Shown here one piece after another: positions 16,101-25,705 of a stretch of 64,000 nt of DNA; position 1 is the first letter of the stretch, and each line of letters opens with the position of its first letter. The notes under the pieces are model-generated. The model saw only the letters and a list, made by a program, of their open reading frames with translations, did no database searches and was not told the origin of the DNA. Source of the stretch: Tritrichomonas musculus (Eukaryota; Parabasalia; Tritrichomonadida; Tritrichomonadidae); the NCBI GenBank assembly GCA_039105265.1, contig JAPFFF010000038.1, positions 1,054,001-1,118,000 on the forward strand, given 5' to 3'. The translations under genes were made by a program, and so were the position numbers.

Positions 16101-16877
16101 AAAGGACGTTTATTGAGAGGACGTTTAATAAATACTCTCATACTAGGTTTTAAGTAAACCACACAATTAAAAACTTTTTCTATAGCTTTTTTAATATTAA
16201 CGATACGGGGCCTCCTTCCTAGCAGAGCGTTGAGAGGAATCCTGAGAGCAAGCCCAGTGGAAGATCATTAATGGGAGTGGGGGATCATACCTGACAGGGC
16301 GGGGCTGGGGTCGCGGATGGGAGATATTTGACGCGGTTTTTGAACGAAGTGCAAAAATCGTGGCAAATATATAACTACTTTATTAATTTTTTTTAATGTC
16401 TTTCCCACCATTTTTTAGGAAATATCTGCTCTCTCAAAAAGTGGGGGCTTTTTTGAATGCAATTTTTTTGTAGCCATTATTTACAAATATAAAAATTTTA
16501 AATATAAAGTTCCTTTACAAATATATAAAGTGCCAAAAAAAAAACATATGAATATTTATATTATTAAATTTTTGTTTTATTATATATTAAGATAAAGTTC
16601 TCAAAAAAAAAAATAAATATTCATTCAAAATGCCCTGCCTAAATTAATATTTCTAAAAAATTACTTTCCGGACTATACATGTTAAACCTTCACTTGTTTT
16701 TCAGAAAGGGTCGAAATTTCCCAATTGAAAAGTGAATTTTGAACATGTCTACTCCTGACTAAATGAAATGAAATTATTATATTCATTGAAAATTACCAAT
16801 ATTATGAAAAAAATATATATGTCTTAGGAAAAGATTAATTTTATTTTATATTTTTTTTGATAAAAAATAATTTTTTA
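16101..16877. other. Non-coding junction: GC-rich block and AT-rich flank
   Basis: No convincing gene. 16205-16340 is sharply GC-rich within AT-rich DNA (GGGCGGGGCTGGGGTCGCGG) and is the best candidate for the right terminal repeat of element A, since the terminal repeats of element B are also GC-rich. An untranslated RNA is an alternative. From about 16450 the sequence returns to AT-rich host-like DNA. Confidence 0.45.
16676..16750. repeat. Imperfect inverted repeat (stem-loop)
   Basis: The sequence begins ACATGTTAAACCTTCACTT and ends AAGTGAATTTTGAACATGT, imperfect reverse complements separated by about 37 bp. It resembles a short miniature-element remnant or hairpin. No gene inside. Confidence 0.5.
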
Positions 16878-17555
16878 TCATAATCCTCCTCTTAAACGAA
16901 GGACTAAGTGGATAGTTGAATCTCTTTGTATTCCATAATCATCTAAGGTGTTTCCGTTTTCCAACTGTTTACCTCCATATATTAATCTCAGCTGATCTAC
17001 AGGCACTCCTGTTTTATTACTTATTTGATTTTTCAAAGATTCAACTCTATCTTTTAGACTAACATCTATGGTATATTGCCTTCTATCAAGACCTTCAACA
17101 AATATTTGAACTTTTGGAACGCTGTATGATGATGCTTGTGAATTATTGTGGACAACCAAATACACTGTTGCTCCATTTTGTATAGAATAATCTTGAATTG
17201 TGTTGCCATTCTCAAGTTGACGATTTGAATAGATTAATTTTTGATTGTTTTGATCAATTGAATAGTGTTGCCTAACCAAGTCTTTGAGTGATTCAACAGA
17301 CTCTGTTTGATGTACAAGAAAACCTTCATTTTGACTGTTAAATTGAACATAAATTTTGATTTGATTGCTTATGGGATCTGTTGATAATTGGCTGATTGTT
17401 TGTAGATTTTGAATGCATTGGTCATGATTATAACCTTCCCAATCCTTTCCACATTTGTAGCAAAACTCGCGTTTACACTTGCATTTCATATGAGGGCAGC
17501 CATCAGTTTTCTCAATATGTGTTCCACATCCAGGACAATTTTGATAAAAAGACAT
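16878..17555 (-). CDS. RING2-like zinc finger fused to two ubiquitin-like domains
   Basis: The 225-residue host protein starts with a zinc finger at residues 6-47: C7, C10, C20, C25, C27, C32, C35, H44, C47 in the context [20 protein letters not shown]. This is the RING2/Rcat pattern of RBR ubiquitin ligases, where the Cys of GCxHMxC (here C20) is the catalytic one. Two ubiquitin-like domains follow, at about 66-136 and 148-224. The second ends LVLRLRGGL, i.e. a ubiquitin-type di-Gly terminus with one extra Leu, as in precursor ubiquitin. RING1 and IBR are absent, and the order is reversed relative to parkin. Removal of the last Leu would expose a conjugatable end. It may be a self-conjugating ligase or a ubiquitin-like modifier precursor. 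A TAAACGG box lies upstream on the minus strand near 17630. Confidence 0.85.
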   Translation of the reverse strand: MSFYQNCPGCGTHIEKTDGCPHMKCKCKREFCYKCGKDWEGYNHDQCIQNLQTISQLSTDPISNQIKIYVQFNSQNEGFLVHQTESVESLKDLVRQHYSIDQNNQKLIYSNRQLENGNTIQDYSIQNGATVYLVVHNNSQASSYSVPKVQIFVEGLDRRQYTIDVSLKDRVESLKNQISNKTGVPVDQLRLIYGGKQLENGNTLDDYGIQRDSTIHLVLRLRGGL

Positions 17556-18180
17556 TCAAGTAAATAATTTAGAATTACGTTTAGTAATATGCAAAAATTG
17601 AATTAACATGCCAGACTATTAATTGTAAACGGCTTATCGTATTTTTTTCACACTTTTTCAAAGGATAATAAAATAAAATAATTTTATCTTAATAAAAAAA
17701 GATAAAATAATATTCATTTTAAATGAATTAAAATCTGCATTTTATTATTAATATGTAGCTATTAAATATTTGATTAATTCGCATTATTGGTTATTAAAAA
17801 AAAATTATTACGAATTTTATATGGTTAAAATCATGATCGTCATAGGTCATTATCCAGGTTAAGCTCATTCAATTTTTTCAAGATGGAAGGTAGAAATTTT
17901 AGCCAAATATTAAATTGATATATTTTTCATATTAATTCACAATTATTGGCCGGTAACTTGGCCTGTTATTGTGAAAACGGTTATTTGGCCGTTGTATCGT
18001 AATTGGTTATCGTCTAATTCACCGAATAAATGTTTCATTGTTTTCATGGCGGCTTTGATTGGTGAAATAATATTTCCAAGTATTGGCCGTGAATTTTAAC
18101 ATAGTAAAGGAATATATTCTTCCAATTGTAATCATTATTGTTAATTTACACTAATTAACACACCATTTATATATTTTGAG
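17556..18180. other. Intergenic, no gene seen
   Basis: AT-rich DNA with several TTGGCCG/CGGCCAA-type words at 17945-18085 and a palindromic AT-rich stretch near 17680-17710. It may hold remnants of a small repeat, but nothing translates convincingly. Confidence 0.5.
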
Positions 18181-18441
18181 TTACATGTTTAGCAAATCGT
18201 GCTTTTCTTCTTTCTCTTCTTTTTGAACCATTTTATCTTCTCTTTTTTCTTGTTCAACTTTCACCAATTTTTTATTTTGCACTTCAATCTTAGGACTTGA
18301 TTCTTTTTTTACAACTTTATTTTGCTGATCATTTTTAATATTATCTTCATGTGTTTCTTCTTTTTGATCTTCAAGAACAATTTTAACTAAAATTTTTTTG
18401 ATCAATTTCACTTCATAATATCTTCTGGGAAGATGAAACAA
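18181..18441 (-). CDS. Lys/Glu-rich open frame, uncertain gene
   Basis: An 86-residue frame, highly charged after a short N-terminus (MFHLPRRYYEVKLIKKILVK), with a Lys/Glu repeat-like body (KVEQEKREDKMVQKEEKEEK). Such composition arises easily in AT-rich DNA. It could be a small gene or the end of a decayed one. No family. Confidence 0.25.
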   Translation of the reverse strand: MFHLPRRYYEVKLIKKILVKIVLEDQKEETHEDNIKNDQQNKVVKKESSPKIEVQNKKLVKVEQEKREDKMVQKEEKEEKHDLLNM

Positions 18442-18654
18442 AGAACATCAAGATCATTCATTAAATTAATTAATAACTGGAAATTATTTTGAAAATCCTT
18501 TAGATAAAGAGTAGCACATTTAATTATTTACTGGATAAAAAGTACTGATCAATTGAATCACTGATAAATCATAAGGTTTAAAAGCATAGTTATTTGAATT
18601 TTTTTTAAGTAATAATTCAATTATTCAAATCTTAATTGGTTTCTCTTTATAAAA

Positions 18655-21600
18655 CTAAATACGAGTTATCTTTGTTTTCTTGTTTAAATTAAGCTCATTT
18701 AAATTTTTGATTGAATTGGGAATCTTTATTTGCTCCAAAGACAAACATCCGTCAAAAGAAGACTTTCCAATTGAAGACACGGAAGTAGGAATCACTATTT
18801 GCTTCAACGACGAGCACTTTCCGAATGAAAACTCGCCCAAAGAAGTCACAGAAGAAGGAATGGAAACGGTTTCCAACGCTGAGCAAGAATAAAAAGCGTA
18901 ATCGCCGATAGACGTTACAGAAGAAGGAATAGAAAGAGTCTTCAATGATGAGCATCCATAGAAAGCGTTACTTCTGATCAATTTTATAGACGAAGGCAAA
19001 CAAACCTCAGTCAAATCAGAGCAACCTTTGAAGACGCTGAAATCAATGAAAGTCACAGAAGAAGGTATTGAAACAGACTGCAAAGAAGAGCAACCTTCAA
19101 AAGCGCCAGAACCTATTGATGTTATTGAAGAAGAAAGTTTCACTTGATTCAATTCAGAGCAATTTTGGAATGCGTAATCATTGATGATTGACACTGAATT
19201 ATCGAATCGAATTGAATCGATAAATTTGTTTCCTTTGAACGTGTTGTCTGTCTTCTTAATTCCAGAGATGAAAATGTTAATGAACACGCGTTTCAATGAC
19301 AATACAATTTTGTATGCATCCTGGAAAATTTTTGAGAAGTATCTAATTTCAATTGCTATGAATTTGAACATTCTTACCATTTCACGAAAGGTGTCAGAAA
19401 TGAGTATATTATTATAATACAAAATTTCAGTTGTCTTGTGTAAAATGTTGACTTGATCCTTTCTTGTAATATTGTCCAATTTATCGTCATGTGTGTCGCA
19501 TTGCCGAATTTCAATATAACCGTCCATTTCGGGATCAAAGAAGGATTGAAAATTGATGAGATAATTTATGAATTTAAGAAGATTTATGATGAATTGATTC
19601 TTAGGCTTCTTTATAAATGTACGGTTGGTGTTCATTGATATTACTTTGCTTCTAAGAATCTGCTGTTGTTGCTGCAATGAATAAGAATTGAACTCAGAAA
19701 TAGTAACCAATGATTCATCCTTTTTCGGCTTCATTAATGATGGAAGTTTCACAACTTGATCGTCATTTTTCTCTTCTTTGATTTCACCAATGATTGGCGG
19801 CCTCGCATTCACTTCTTCTTGATCTTTCTGCCTGGCAAATTGTGGAATTCGTCGAGGCGAAGCTGATGTCAATAGGAATTGACCGTTTATTTTCTCGTTC
19901 TGTAAAAATATGATCGGCTTCGATGGAGGATGTTCTTCACGCTGGTTTATGAACTTGATTTCATCTTCTTTGGCTTCTTTGGGCTGCGTTATAACAAGAA
20001 TCCTCCTCGGCGATCGTTCAATATCATCGCTCTTCTTCTCTCTTTGTCGAACGAGCTTGTAATCATCTTCTTTCTGCTGCAGTAATGAAGCTGGCTTCTT
20101 AGGTGCAAGCTCATCCTTTTGCTTTATGTACCTGATCTCTTCCTCTTTGGGTTTTAATAAAGAAATTGACTTCTTTGGCGATTCTTCCCTCTGTTTTATG
20201 TACTTGATTTCATCTTCGTTTTGCTTCATCAAAGAAATCGATTTCTTTGGAGAAGGCTCTTCTCTCTGGTTTATGTACTTGATTTCTTCTTCCTTTGGTT
20301 TCATCAATGAAGATGATTTCTTTGGTGTAAGTTCTTCCCTCTGGTTGATGTACTTGATTTCTTCTTCCTTTGGTTTTATTAAAGAAGATGATTTCTTTGG
20401 AGAAAGATTTTCTCTCTGGTTGATGTACTTAATGTCATCTTCTTTTGGTTTAATTAACGAGACAGGCTTCTTTGGAGAAAGATCTTCCCTCTGGTTGATG
20501 TATTTGATTTCATCATTTTCCTTTGGAGGTGACAAGACGATGATCTTCCTTGGCGAGGGATCAACATTTGAGTTCTCTTTTGCCTTGGGTGAATTTTTCG
20601 CCTGTGGTGAGGTGTTTCCACTTTTTTCTTTCAATTTGAGAAGGTTTGTCAAATCAATAGATAAATCATTTTCTATCAAATTTTCCGGTTTTATCACAAT
20701 ATTTGAATCGACTTCAATTTTTTGAATAATCTCAGAAATTTTCTTTTTCAATTTAGAGCAACTGTTAGAAAGTTTTTCATTTTCTTCTTTGAGTGACCTA
20801 ATTTGCTCTTTCAATTCTTTGTTCTCGTTTGAGAGCTTTTCCACTTTTTGAATGATGTCGTAAGTTTTCATAAAAGTAGTGTCATTTCCTGTGATTTCTT
20901 CGACATATTTCTGAACTCTGTCTTCGTCAACATTATCTAAAAAATATTTATTATTTGTGAGCTTCTCAAAAATTTCATCAAAATTGGGCCTATCGCTTGG
21001 TTCCTGAGACCAACATTTTTGAATTAATCTTTTAATTAAATTTTTTACTTCTTTTTTGAACTCTGGTCTGCTTTTTGAAAGAGCTACTTTTTTCTTGAAT
21101 TCTTTTGTTAAGGATTGTTTATCCATGATTTCTGGATAAAGATCATCTTCGCATATTACTTCATACATGAGAATTCCAAATGCATAAACATCTACTTTAT
21201 TAGTGCATCTTTTATTTAAAAATATTTCGGGTCCCATGTAAGGTAAAGTGCCACAAAGAGATGGATTATCAAAAGAATTATTTTTCAGATTATATTTGGC
21301 CACACCAAAATCTATGATATGTGGATAATAGTTTTCATCTAGTAAAATGTTTTTCGGTTTAAGATCACAATGGATGACATTTTTGTGATGTAAGTATCTC
21401 ATCCCGCAAGAAATACCAATTAATATAATTTGGCGAGTTGTATTATCAAAATTTAGGGGAAGGGTTGATGATTTCGCTCTATGAATCATATCACTAAGAG
21501 ATCCATTTTTGGCAAACTCTGTAAAAATTACAATTCTTTGATCTAAACAAAAATCCAGTAATGAATATCCGAAATATTTGATTATTGTGGGGTGGCTAAC

Positions 21601-21807
21601 GTTTGTCATAATTTCTATTTCATTTTCTATTTTTTTTCGCTCTTCTCTCTCGAACACATTGCTTTTTAATACTTTTGCAGCATAATTTCTTCCATTTTTT
21701 TTGTATTCAGCTAAAAAAACTTCGCTAAATCCGCCATGACCAATTTTTTCTATTTTCGTAAAATTCCGAATATCGATTCCAAATTGTTTAACGTTGATTG
21801 TAAGCAT
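18655..21807 (-). CDS. Protein kinase with coiled coil, KPKE repeats and BspA-type LRRs
   Basis: The 1050-residue host protein has a kinase domain at about 14-285 with all catalytic motifs: glycine loop GHGGFSEV (23-30), K45, HCDLKPKN (146-153), DFG (166-168), then CGTLPYMGPEI. A coiled coil follows at about 320-365. From about 410 to 690 a Lys/Glu-rich repeat recurs roughly seven times, each with EIKYINQRE and a PKKSxSLxKPKE box. The C-terminus (about 880-1045) holds at least six LRR_5 repeats of the trichomonad BspA type (ITSIGSGAFEGCSSLQSVSI). Kinase plus BspA repeats is a characteristic trichomonad architecture. The kinase is probably active, and the LRR part probably binds a protein partner. 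An AACGG core lies about 12 bp upstream of the ATG. Confidence 0.92.
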   Translation of the reverse strand: MLTINVKQFGIDIRNFTKIEKIGHGGFSEVFLAEYKKNGRNYAAKVLKSNVFEREERKKIENEIEIMTNVSHPTIIKYFGYSLLDFCLDQRIVIFTEFAKNGSLSDMIHRAKSSTLPLNFDNTTRQIILIGISCGMRYLHHKNVIHCDLKPKNILLDENYYPHIIDFGVAKYNLKNNSFDNPSLCGTLPYMGPEIFLNKRCTNKVDVYAFGILMYEVICEDDLYPEIMDKQSLTKEFKKKVALSKSRPEFKKEVKNLIKRLIQKCWSQEPSDRPNFDEIFEKLTNNKYFLDNVDEDRVQKYVEEITGNDTTFMKTYDIIQKVEKLSNENKELKEQIRSLKEENEKLSNSCSKLKKKISEIIQKIEVDSNIVIKPENLIENDLSIDLTNLLKLKEKSGNTSPQAKNSPKAKENSNVDPSPRKIIVLSPPKENDEIKYINQREDLSPKKPVSLIKPKEDDIKYINQRENLSPKKSSSLIKPKEEEIKYINQREELTPKKSSSLMKPKEEEIKYINQREEPSPKKSISLMKQNEDEIKYIKQREESPKKSISLLKPKEEEIRYIKQKDELAPKKPASLLQQKEDDYKLVRQREKKSDDIERSPRRILVITQPKEAKEDEIKFINQREEHPPSKPIIFLQNEKINGQFLLTSASPRRIPQFARQKDQEEVNARPPIIGEIKEEKNDDQVVKLPSLMKPKKDESLVTISEFNSYSLQQQQQILRSKVISMNTNRTFIKKPKNQFIINLLKFINYLINFQSFFDPEMDGYIEIRQCDTHDDKLDNITRKDQVNILHKTTEILYYNNILISDTFREMVRMFKFIAIEIRYFSKIFQDAYKIVLSLKRVFINIFISGIKKTDNTFKGNKFIDSIRFDNSVSIINDYAFQNCSELNQVKLSSSITSIGSGAFEGCSSLQSVSIPSSVTFIDFSVFKGCSDLTEVCLPSSIKLIRSNAFYGCSSLKTLSIPSSVTSIGDYAFYSCSALETVSIPSSVTSLGEFSFGKCSSLKQIVIPTSVSSIGKSSFDGCLSLEQIKIPNSIKNLNELNLNKKTKITRI

Positions 21808-22383
21808 TTATTTTATAACGGATTTCCTATAATGTAAAATTTTTTCATAAGGAGCTTTCAAAATAAAAATTTTTGATAAATAATATTTATATTAAATATT
21901 TTTATATAAAATATAAATATTATTCAACAAATAAAATAAAAATAAAGTAAATAAATTAAATAGTACTTTTAATATCAAATATTTTAAAAATTTTTTGAAT
22001 AATTATTAAAATGATGTTCATATAACTTTCAAATTTTTCAAAAGACTTAGTTGAAATTGAAATAATTATATCTTTGTTGAAAGTCATTAAAAAAAAATAA
22101 ATTTAATTGCAATCAAATATTCATATATTTTATTGTATATAAAAATAAATCTAAAACATTGAAATTCAAATTATATTCATCGAGATTTTTTTTAGAAAAG
22201 TTTTTTTATCTTATTCAGATTTCACTGTAGATTTATAATATTTACCAAATAGATTTGCATTACTATGATGTAGTATTCATTGTAATATAAATCGTGATAT
22301 GTATGAATAATTTAGACTACATACATTAATGTGTTAATTTAGTATAAGCTATGTGTAGTATTTAATACCTTTCTGGTTGCAAG
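21808..22383. other. AT-rich intergenic DNA
   Basis: No gene, tRNA or clear repeat seen. It holds long A/T runs and the upstream region of the kinase gene (ATAACGG next to the start). Confidence 0.6.
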
Positions 22384-22407
22384 AGTAGTATATAAGAGTC
22401 AGTTTCC
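22384..22407 (+). other. Maverick terminus-like sequence (relic end)
   Basis: AGTAGTATATAAGAGTCAGT followed by TTCC matches the outermost 24 bp of element B (AGTAGTATATACGAGTCGGT, TTCC) at about 22 of 24 positions. It is followed by about 300 bp without an intact gene, including a hairpin near 22431-22451. It may be the remnant end of another Maverick of the same family. Confidence 0.45.
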
Positions 22408-22704
22408 TTAAACGATTCCGCTCACATCATTTTCTACACAATTGTAGAAAGAACAAATTTGTTTGCAGCACTAATTTGTTATTAAATATAATATTTAATA
22501 TGGTTGATTTCTCCCCTAAAACAATTTGAGATGTTTAATATGAAAAAACGGAGGAAGAAAAAATTAATTTAGCAAAATTTTCGCCTAAAAAAACAGAAGA
22601 ACTATTACTAAAATATGACAAAGCAGAAGACTTTTAATTACTCAGTGAATTGTTTATATTAATCAAGAAGTAACACATCATAGGTTCAGCTCATTTCATT
22701 TATG

Positions 22705-23049
22705 AAGTAGTTATCCATAGGATTTTCTTACAATGATGATTCTCTGGCATTTTGGGGGTCATTTGCACCAAAGGGGCTTAAAAACGACAAAAATAAGATC
22801 ACTTTGGCGATGTTTTCATTTTCAACAAATTTATATAAAAAAATATATATTAACACACATCAAGGTCCATACAACCCACCGAATACACTATACTATAAGC
22901 AATTGATTTAAAACACCAATACGCACACACTACACTATTTACACACACAGAAGCCTAATATAACAAACAGCCCAAAATGCCAGAGAATCATCATTGTAAG
23001 AAAATCCTATGGATAACTACTTATAACCACTACTACCACCGAATGATTA
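22705..23049 (+). repeat. Left terminal inverted repeat of the compact element
   Basis: About 345 bp, the reverse complement of 26030-26373 with few differences. The outer 52 bp (AAGTAGTTATCCATAGGATT onward) recur inverted at 22971-23022, so the repeat is itself a palindrome-ended unit of about 318 bp, like a miniature element. Confidence 0.85.
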
Positions 23050-23135
23050 ACATCAAAGGCTCTTCAAGCACGGGACCAAGGTCCTACTACTACCAACAAA
23101 GTCTTTTACGTTTCAAAAACTTTATTAGCTAGTAA

Positions 23136-24428
23136 ATGTCAAGGATAAAAACATTACACCCTACCATAGCCAATATCAATGATGAGCAAGTACCAATACC
23201 AATAGAAACAGCATATTTTCTTGAAGATGGTGAGAGAGACCCAAACAAACCACATCGTTATTGGTTTAATTTTCCACCAGAATGGAGCACAGCAAATCGT
23301 GGTGAGTCAATTATAGGCATTAGAAATATTTATACAATAGCAAGGAGACGTAAGCTTGAGTTTGATTTAAGCGTAAGAAAATATTTACGAAGTGCTTTTG
23401 ATGAATTGAAAACGAAAAAAGAAAACGAAAATAAAAACAATGATGAAATATATAATTTACTTGATGAAAAACAAAAAGGAGAGGTATCAACACATATTAT
23501 ATCTTGGTTGGCAACAGATAAAGATTTACGAGATTTATTTGAAGATATCATTATTACACTTAAACCTAAGTTCGATGAGTATAATAATAAAGTTATGGAA
23601 AAATATAAATTGACAAATAATATTTTGTCAAGCATGTATAAACTTTATACAGGCATTTTAAATAAATATCGCGTTCCAATTTCCGGACCTATTTCTTTTA
23701 TTAAAGATTCGTATGATCTATTCTTTAAAAATAAAGAAGAATGGAATGCTTTCCTAAAAGAAATTGCAGACTTCAATAAACAGAACGCCGATAACTTAAT
23801 ACCATTATTTAGGCTGAGTGATTTAAATAGAGAGTTAAATGATATCCAGATGGATGGATATTATGATTATGATAAGAATTCTTTTATAGAGACAATATTT
23901 TCACCGATAAATCAACAAATTAATTCATACATAGAAAACCCTGAATATAAACCAACGCCAACACCAACTCCTGAACCAATACCACCATACATTAAAATTG
24001 AGGATGATATTAATCCAAGTCTTTATTACGTTGATTTCAAAATAAACTTTATTGAAAAAAGTACAGATGAAAACTATAGAAGATTTGATTTTGCTGATGT
24101 AATGAATATAGGCAACGAACCATATCAAAATAAACCCGAACAATTTCAAAGCAAATGGCTTAGGAGGATAGATTTTAATAATGTATGGGATAGGCACTCA
24201 TGCAAAGTCTATTCTTCTATTGCTGAACAGGCATCGCATAACTATATTGGTAGTAGTTCAGTATATTTTACGCCAATAAAATACTATAAACTGAATTCTA
24301 CGGATCAACAATTTTGGGTCGAGTTCTATAGTGGTCGTCATAACAAGATACCTATTGTTATTCCCAAAAATGAATCATTTTGTATAGAAATGCAATTCAT
24401 GTCTTACAATAAATTATTATACGCATAA
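23136..24428 (+). CDS. Putative minor-capsid-like protein of the compact element
   Basis: A 430-residue protein clearly homologous to the 334-aa protein of element B at 48151-49155. Shared segments include PIETAYFLED, YWFNFPPEWSTAN, RRKLEF, FNNVWDRHSCKVYSSI with the B counterpart FDNVWDRHPCKIYSSI, and a matching C-terminus (FWVEFYSG and SFCIEMQFMSYNKL). It has an extra charged insertion at about 80-220 and a Pro/Thr linker (PTPTPTPEPIPP). Like its relative it is rich in predicted strands and lies beside the integrase. A penton or minor capsid role is inferred from position and fold impression only; no capsid motif is decisive. Confidence 0.8.
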   Translation: MSRIKTLHPTIANINDEQVPIPIETAYFLEDGERDPNKPHRYWFNFPPEWSTANRGESIIGIRNIYTIARRRKLEFDLSVRKYLRSAFDELKTKKENENKNNDEIYNLLDEKQKGEVSTHIISWLATDKDLRDLFEDIIITLKPKFDEYNNKVMEKYKLTNNILSSMYKLYTGILNKYRVPISGPISFIKDSYDLFFKNKEEWNAFLKEIADFNKQNADNLIPLFRLSDLNRELNDIQMDGYYDYDKNSFIETIFSPINQQINSYIENPEYKPTPTPTPEPIPPYIKIEDDINPSLYYVDFKINFIEKSTDENYRRFDFADVMNIGNEPYQNKPEQFQSKWLRRIDFNNVWDRHSCKVYSSIAEQASHNYIGSSSVYFTPIKYYKLNSTDQQFWVEFYSGRHNKIPIVIPKNESFCIEMQFMSYNKLLYA

Positions 24429-24463
24429 AGCACACTCACAGAAATCTTTTTATGAAAAATTAA

Positions 24464-25555
24464 ATGAATAAAAAACAATTTAATACAATTGAAGAGCTCT
24501 ACCATTCGTTCCCGTGGCGTAGTCAAAATAAATTTGTACCATTGGCTAAACGTTATGGATTTAATGAACAAGATGCTAAACAGTTTCTTAAAAATAATGT
24601 TATTCATGACGCTAAGGTTCCAAAAGCCGAATTTATGCCTATTGTGTCAAAACATCACGGAGGTTATCAAATGGACACATTCATCAATGATAAACATAAA
24701 GGAGGACGTAATTATTTAATGCTAATTAATATTAAAACACGAAAAGCTTACGCATACCCATTAATAGGCAAGGGTTCAAAATCAATAGTAGAAGCATTAA
24801 CCAAATTCTTTAACGATGTAAATGATGTGTATTCAATAACAAGCGACCAAGATGCAGCATACTTATCAAACGAGGTATTAGATTTTATGAAGTCAAAGAA
24901 TATAATCTATAAAACAACTGAAGATAATAATCATAACGTCTTAGGCATCATTAATAGATTCATGAGAACAATAAGAGACGCTATCGGTGAAAATAGATAT
25001 ATTGATGAAAATGAAATGAATAATTTAATAGATGCATATAATAATTCTCCTCATAGGTCTTTAAACAATAAAGCGCCAAACGATATAACAAAAGAAGATG
25101 AATTAAATTATATCCAAACGAAAACAAAAATAAATCCATATAATTTTGAACCAAATGAAAGAGTAAGAACTGTTTTAGCTAATGAACCATTTTCAAAGAA
25201 ACGTAATAAAGTAAGCAAAGAATCTTATATCGTTGATTCAAAATCCGGGAACCAATTTATAGTCAAAGCTAAAGATGATTCAGTTGATAAATTACCAGGC
25301 TACAGATTAATTAAATCAGCAAATAACATTCCACTCGCTGATTCTCTAAAGAAAGGCAAACGTGGCATAGTTGATAAAATTATTAGCTATGACCCCAAGA
25401 AAAATAAATATAGGGTTCAATATGAAGGAGGTGTAAAAGACACAATCCCAGCAAAAAATCTACGTGAGGGGAACCCAATAAAACTTTCACAAATGGAGCT
25501 TGAGTATTGGTCGTCGCAAAATACTATTCCAGATGCTATTAAGAAGTGGGCTTAA
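24464..25555 (+). CDS. Retroviral-type integrase of the compact element
   Basis: A 363-residue rve integrase, close in sequence to the integrase of element B. Matching blocks are KVPKAEFMPIVSKH, YQMDTFIN, TRKAYAYPL, DVYSITSDQDAAYLS, NNHNVLGIINRFMRTIRDAI and NNSPHRSLNNKAPNDIT, with a C-terminal PGYRL turn and a chromo/Tudor-like region (KGKRGIVDKIISYDPKKNKY). It should catalyse insertion of the element and could act in trans on related ends. It starts 35 bp after the stop of the preceding gene. Confidence 0.92.
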   Translation: MNKKQFNTIEELYHSFPWRSQNKFVPLAKRYGFNEQDAKQFLKNNVIHDAKVPKAEFMPIVSKHHGGYQMDTFINDKHKGGRNYLMLINIKTRKAYAYPLIGKGSKSIVEALTKFFNDVNDVYSITSDQDAAYLSNEVLDFMKSKNIIYKTTEDNNHNVLGIINRFMRTIRDAIGENRYIDENEMNNLIDAYNNSPHRSLNNKAPNDITKEDELNYIQTKTKINPYNFEPNERVRTVLANEPFSKKRNKVSKESYIVDSKSGNQFIVKAKDDSVDKLPGYRLIKSANNIPLADSLKKGKRGIVDKIISYDPKKNKYRVQYEGGVKDTIPAKNLREGNPIKLSQMELEYWSSQNTIPDAIKKWA

Positions 25556-25705
25556 TCCACAAAGTGGCTTAGAGCTAACGCATAACGAATTCATTATAAA
25601 TTATTTTTGTTGTCTCATAGACCAACTCTACAACGAACCCTATCAATTGATATTTAAAACACTCTTTAACAAATTCTATATAATTCATTTAACAATAATA
25701 AAAAT

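Larger units (their letters stand above)
1..16460. mobile_element. Polinton-like element A (partial, right-hand part)
   Basis: The element runs off the left edge of the window; its right limit is approximate, near or after the GC-rich block at 16205-16340. Visible parts are a family B DNA polymerase of the protein-primed type, an SF3 helicase, a KilA-N protein, a retroviral-type integrase and many small coiled-coil, acidic or basic proteins. PolB plus rve integrase is the Maverick/Polinton signature, and the added SF3 helicase recalls Mavirus. I recognise no major capsid, packaging ATPase or protease here; they could lie outside the window. Recognisable genes are open throughout, so the visible part looks whole and young. 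Most genes form divergent pairs around a shared promoter motif. The left terminal repeat cannot be seen. Confidence 0.8.

Noticed and set aside
15844-16116. 90-aa plus-strand Lys-rich frame
   Set aside because: It is a shifted reading of the acidic-tail gene at 15489-16100; GAA/GAG runs keep alternative frames open.
20126-20725. 199-aa plus-strand open frame with Leu/Phe-rich repeats
   Set aside because: It is the antisense shadow of the KPKE repeat region of the kinase-LRR gene.
22924-22950. ACACACAG resembling the 3' end of a trichomonad intron
   Set aside because: It lies inside the terminal repeat of the compact element, and no matching 5' splice motif or coding exon is nearby.
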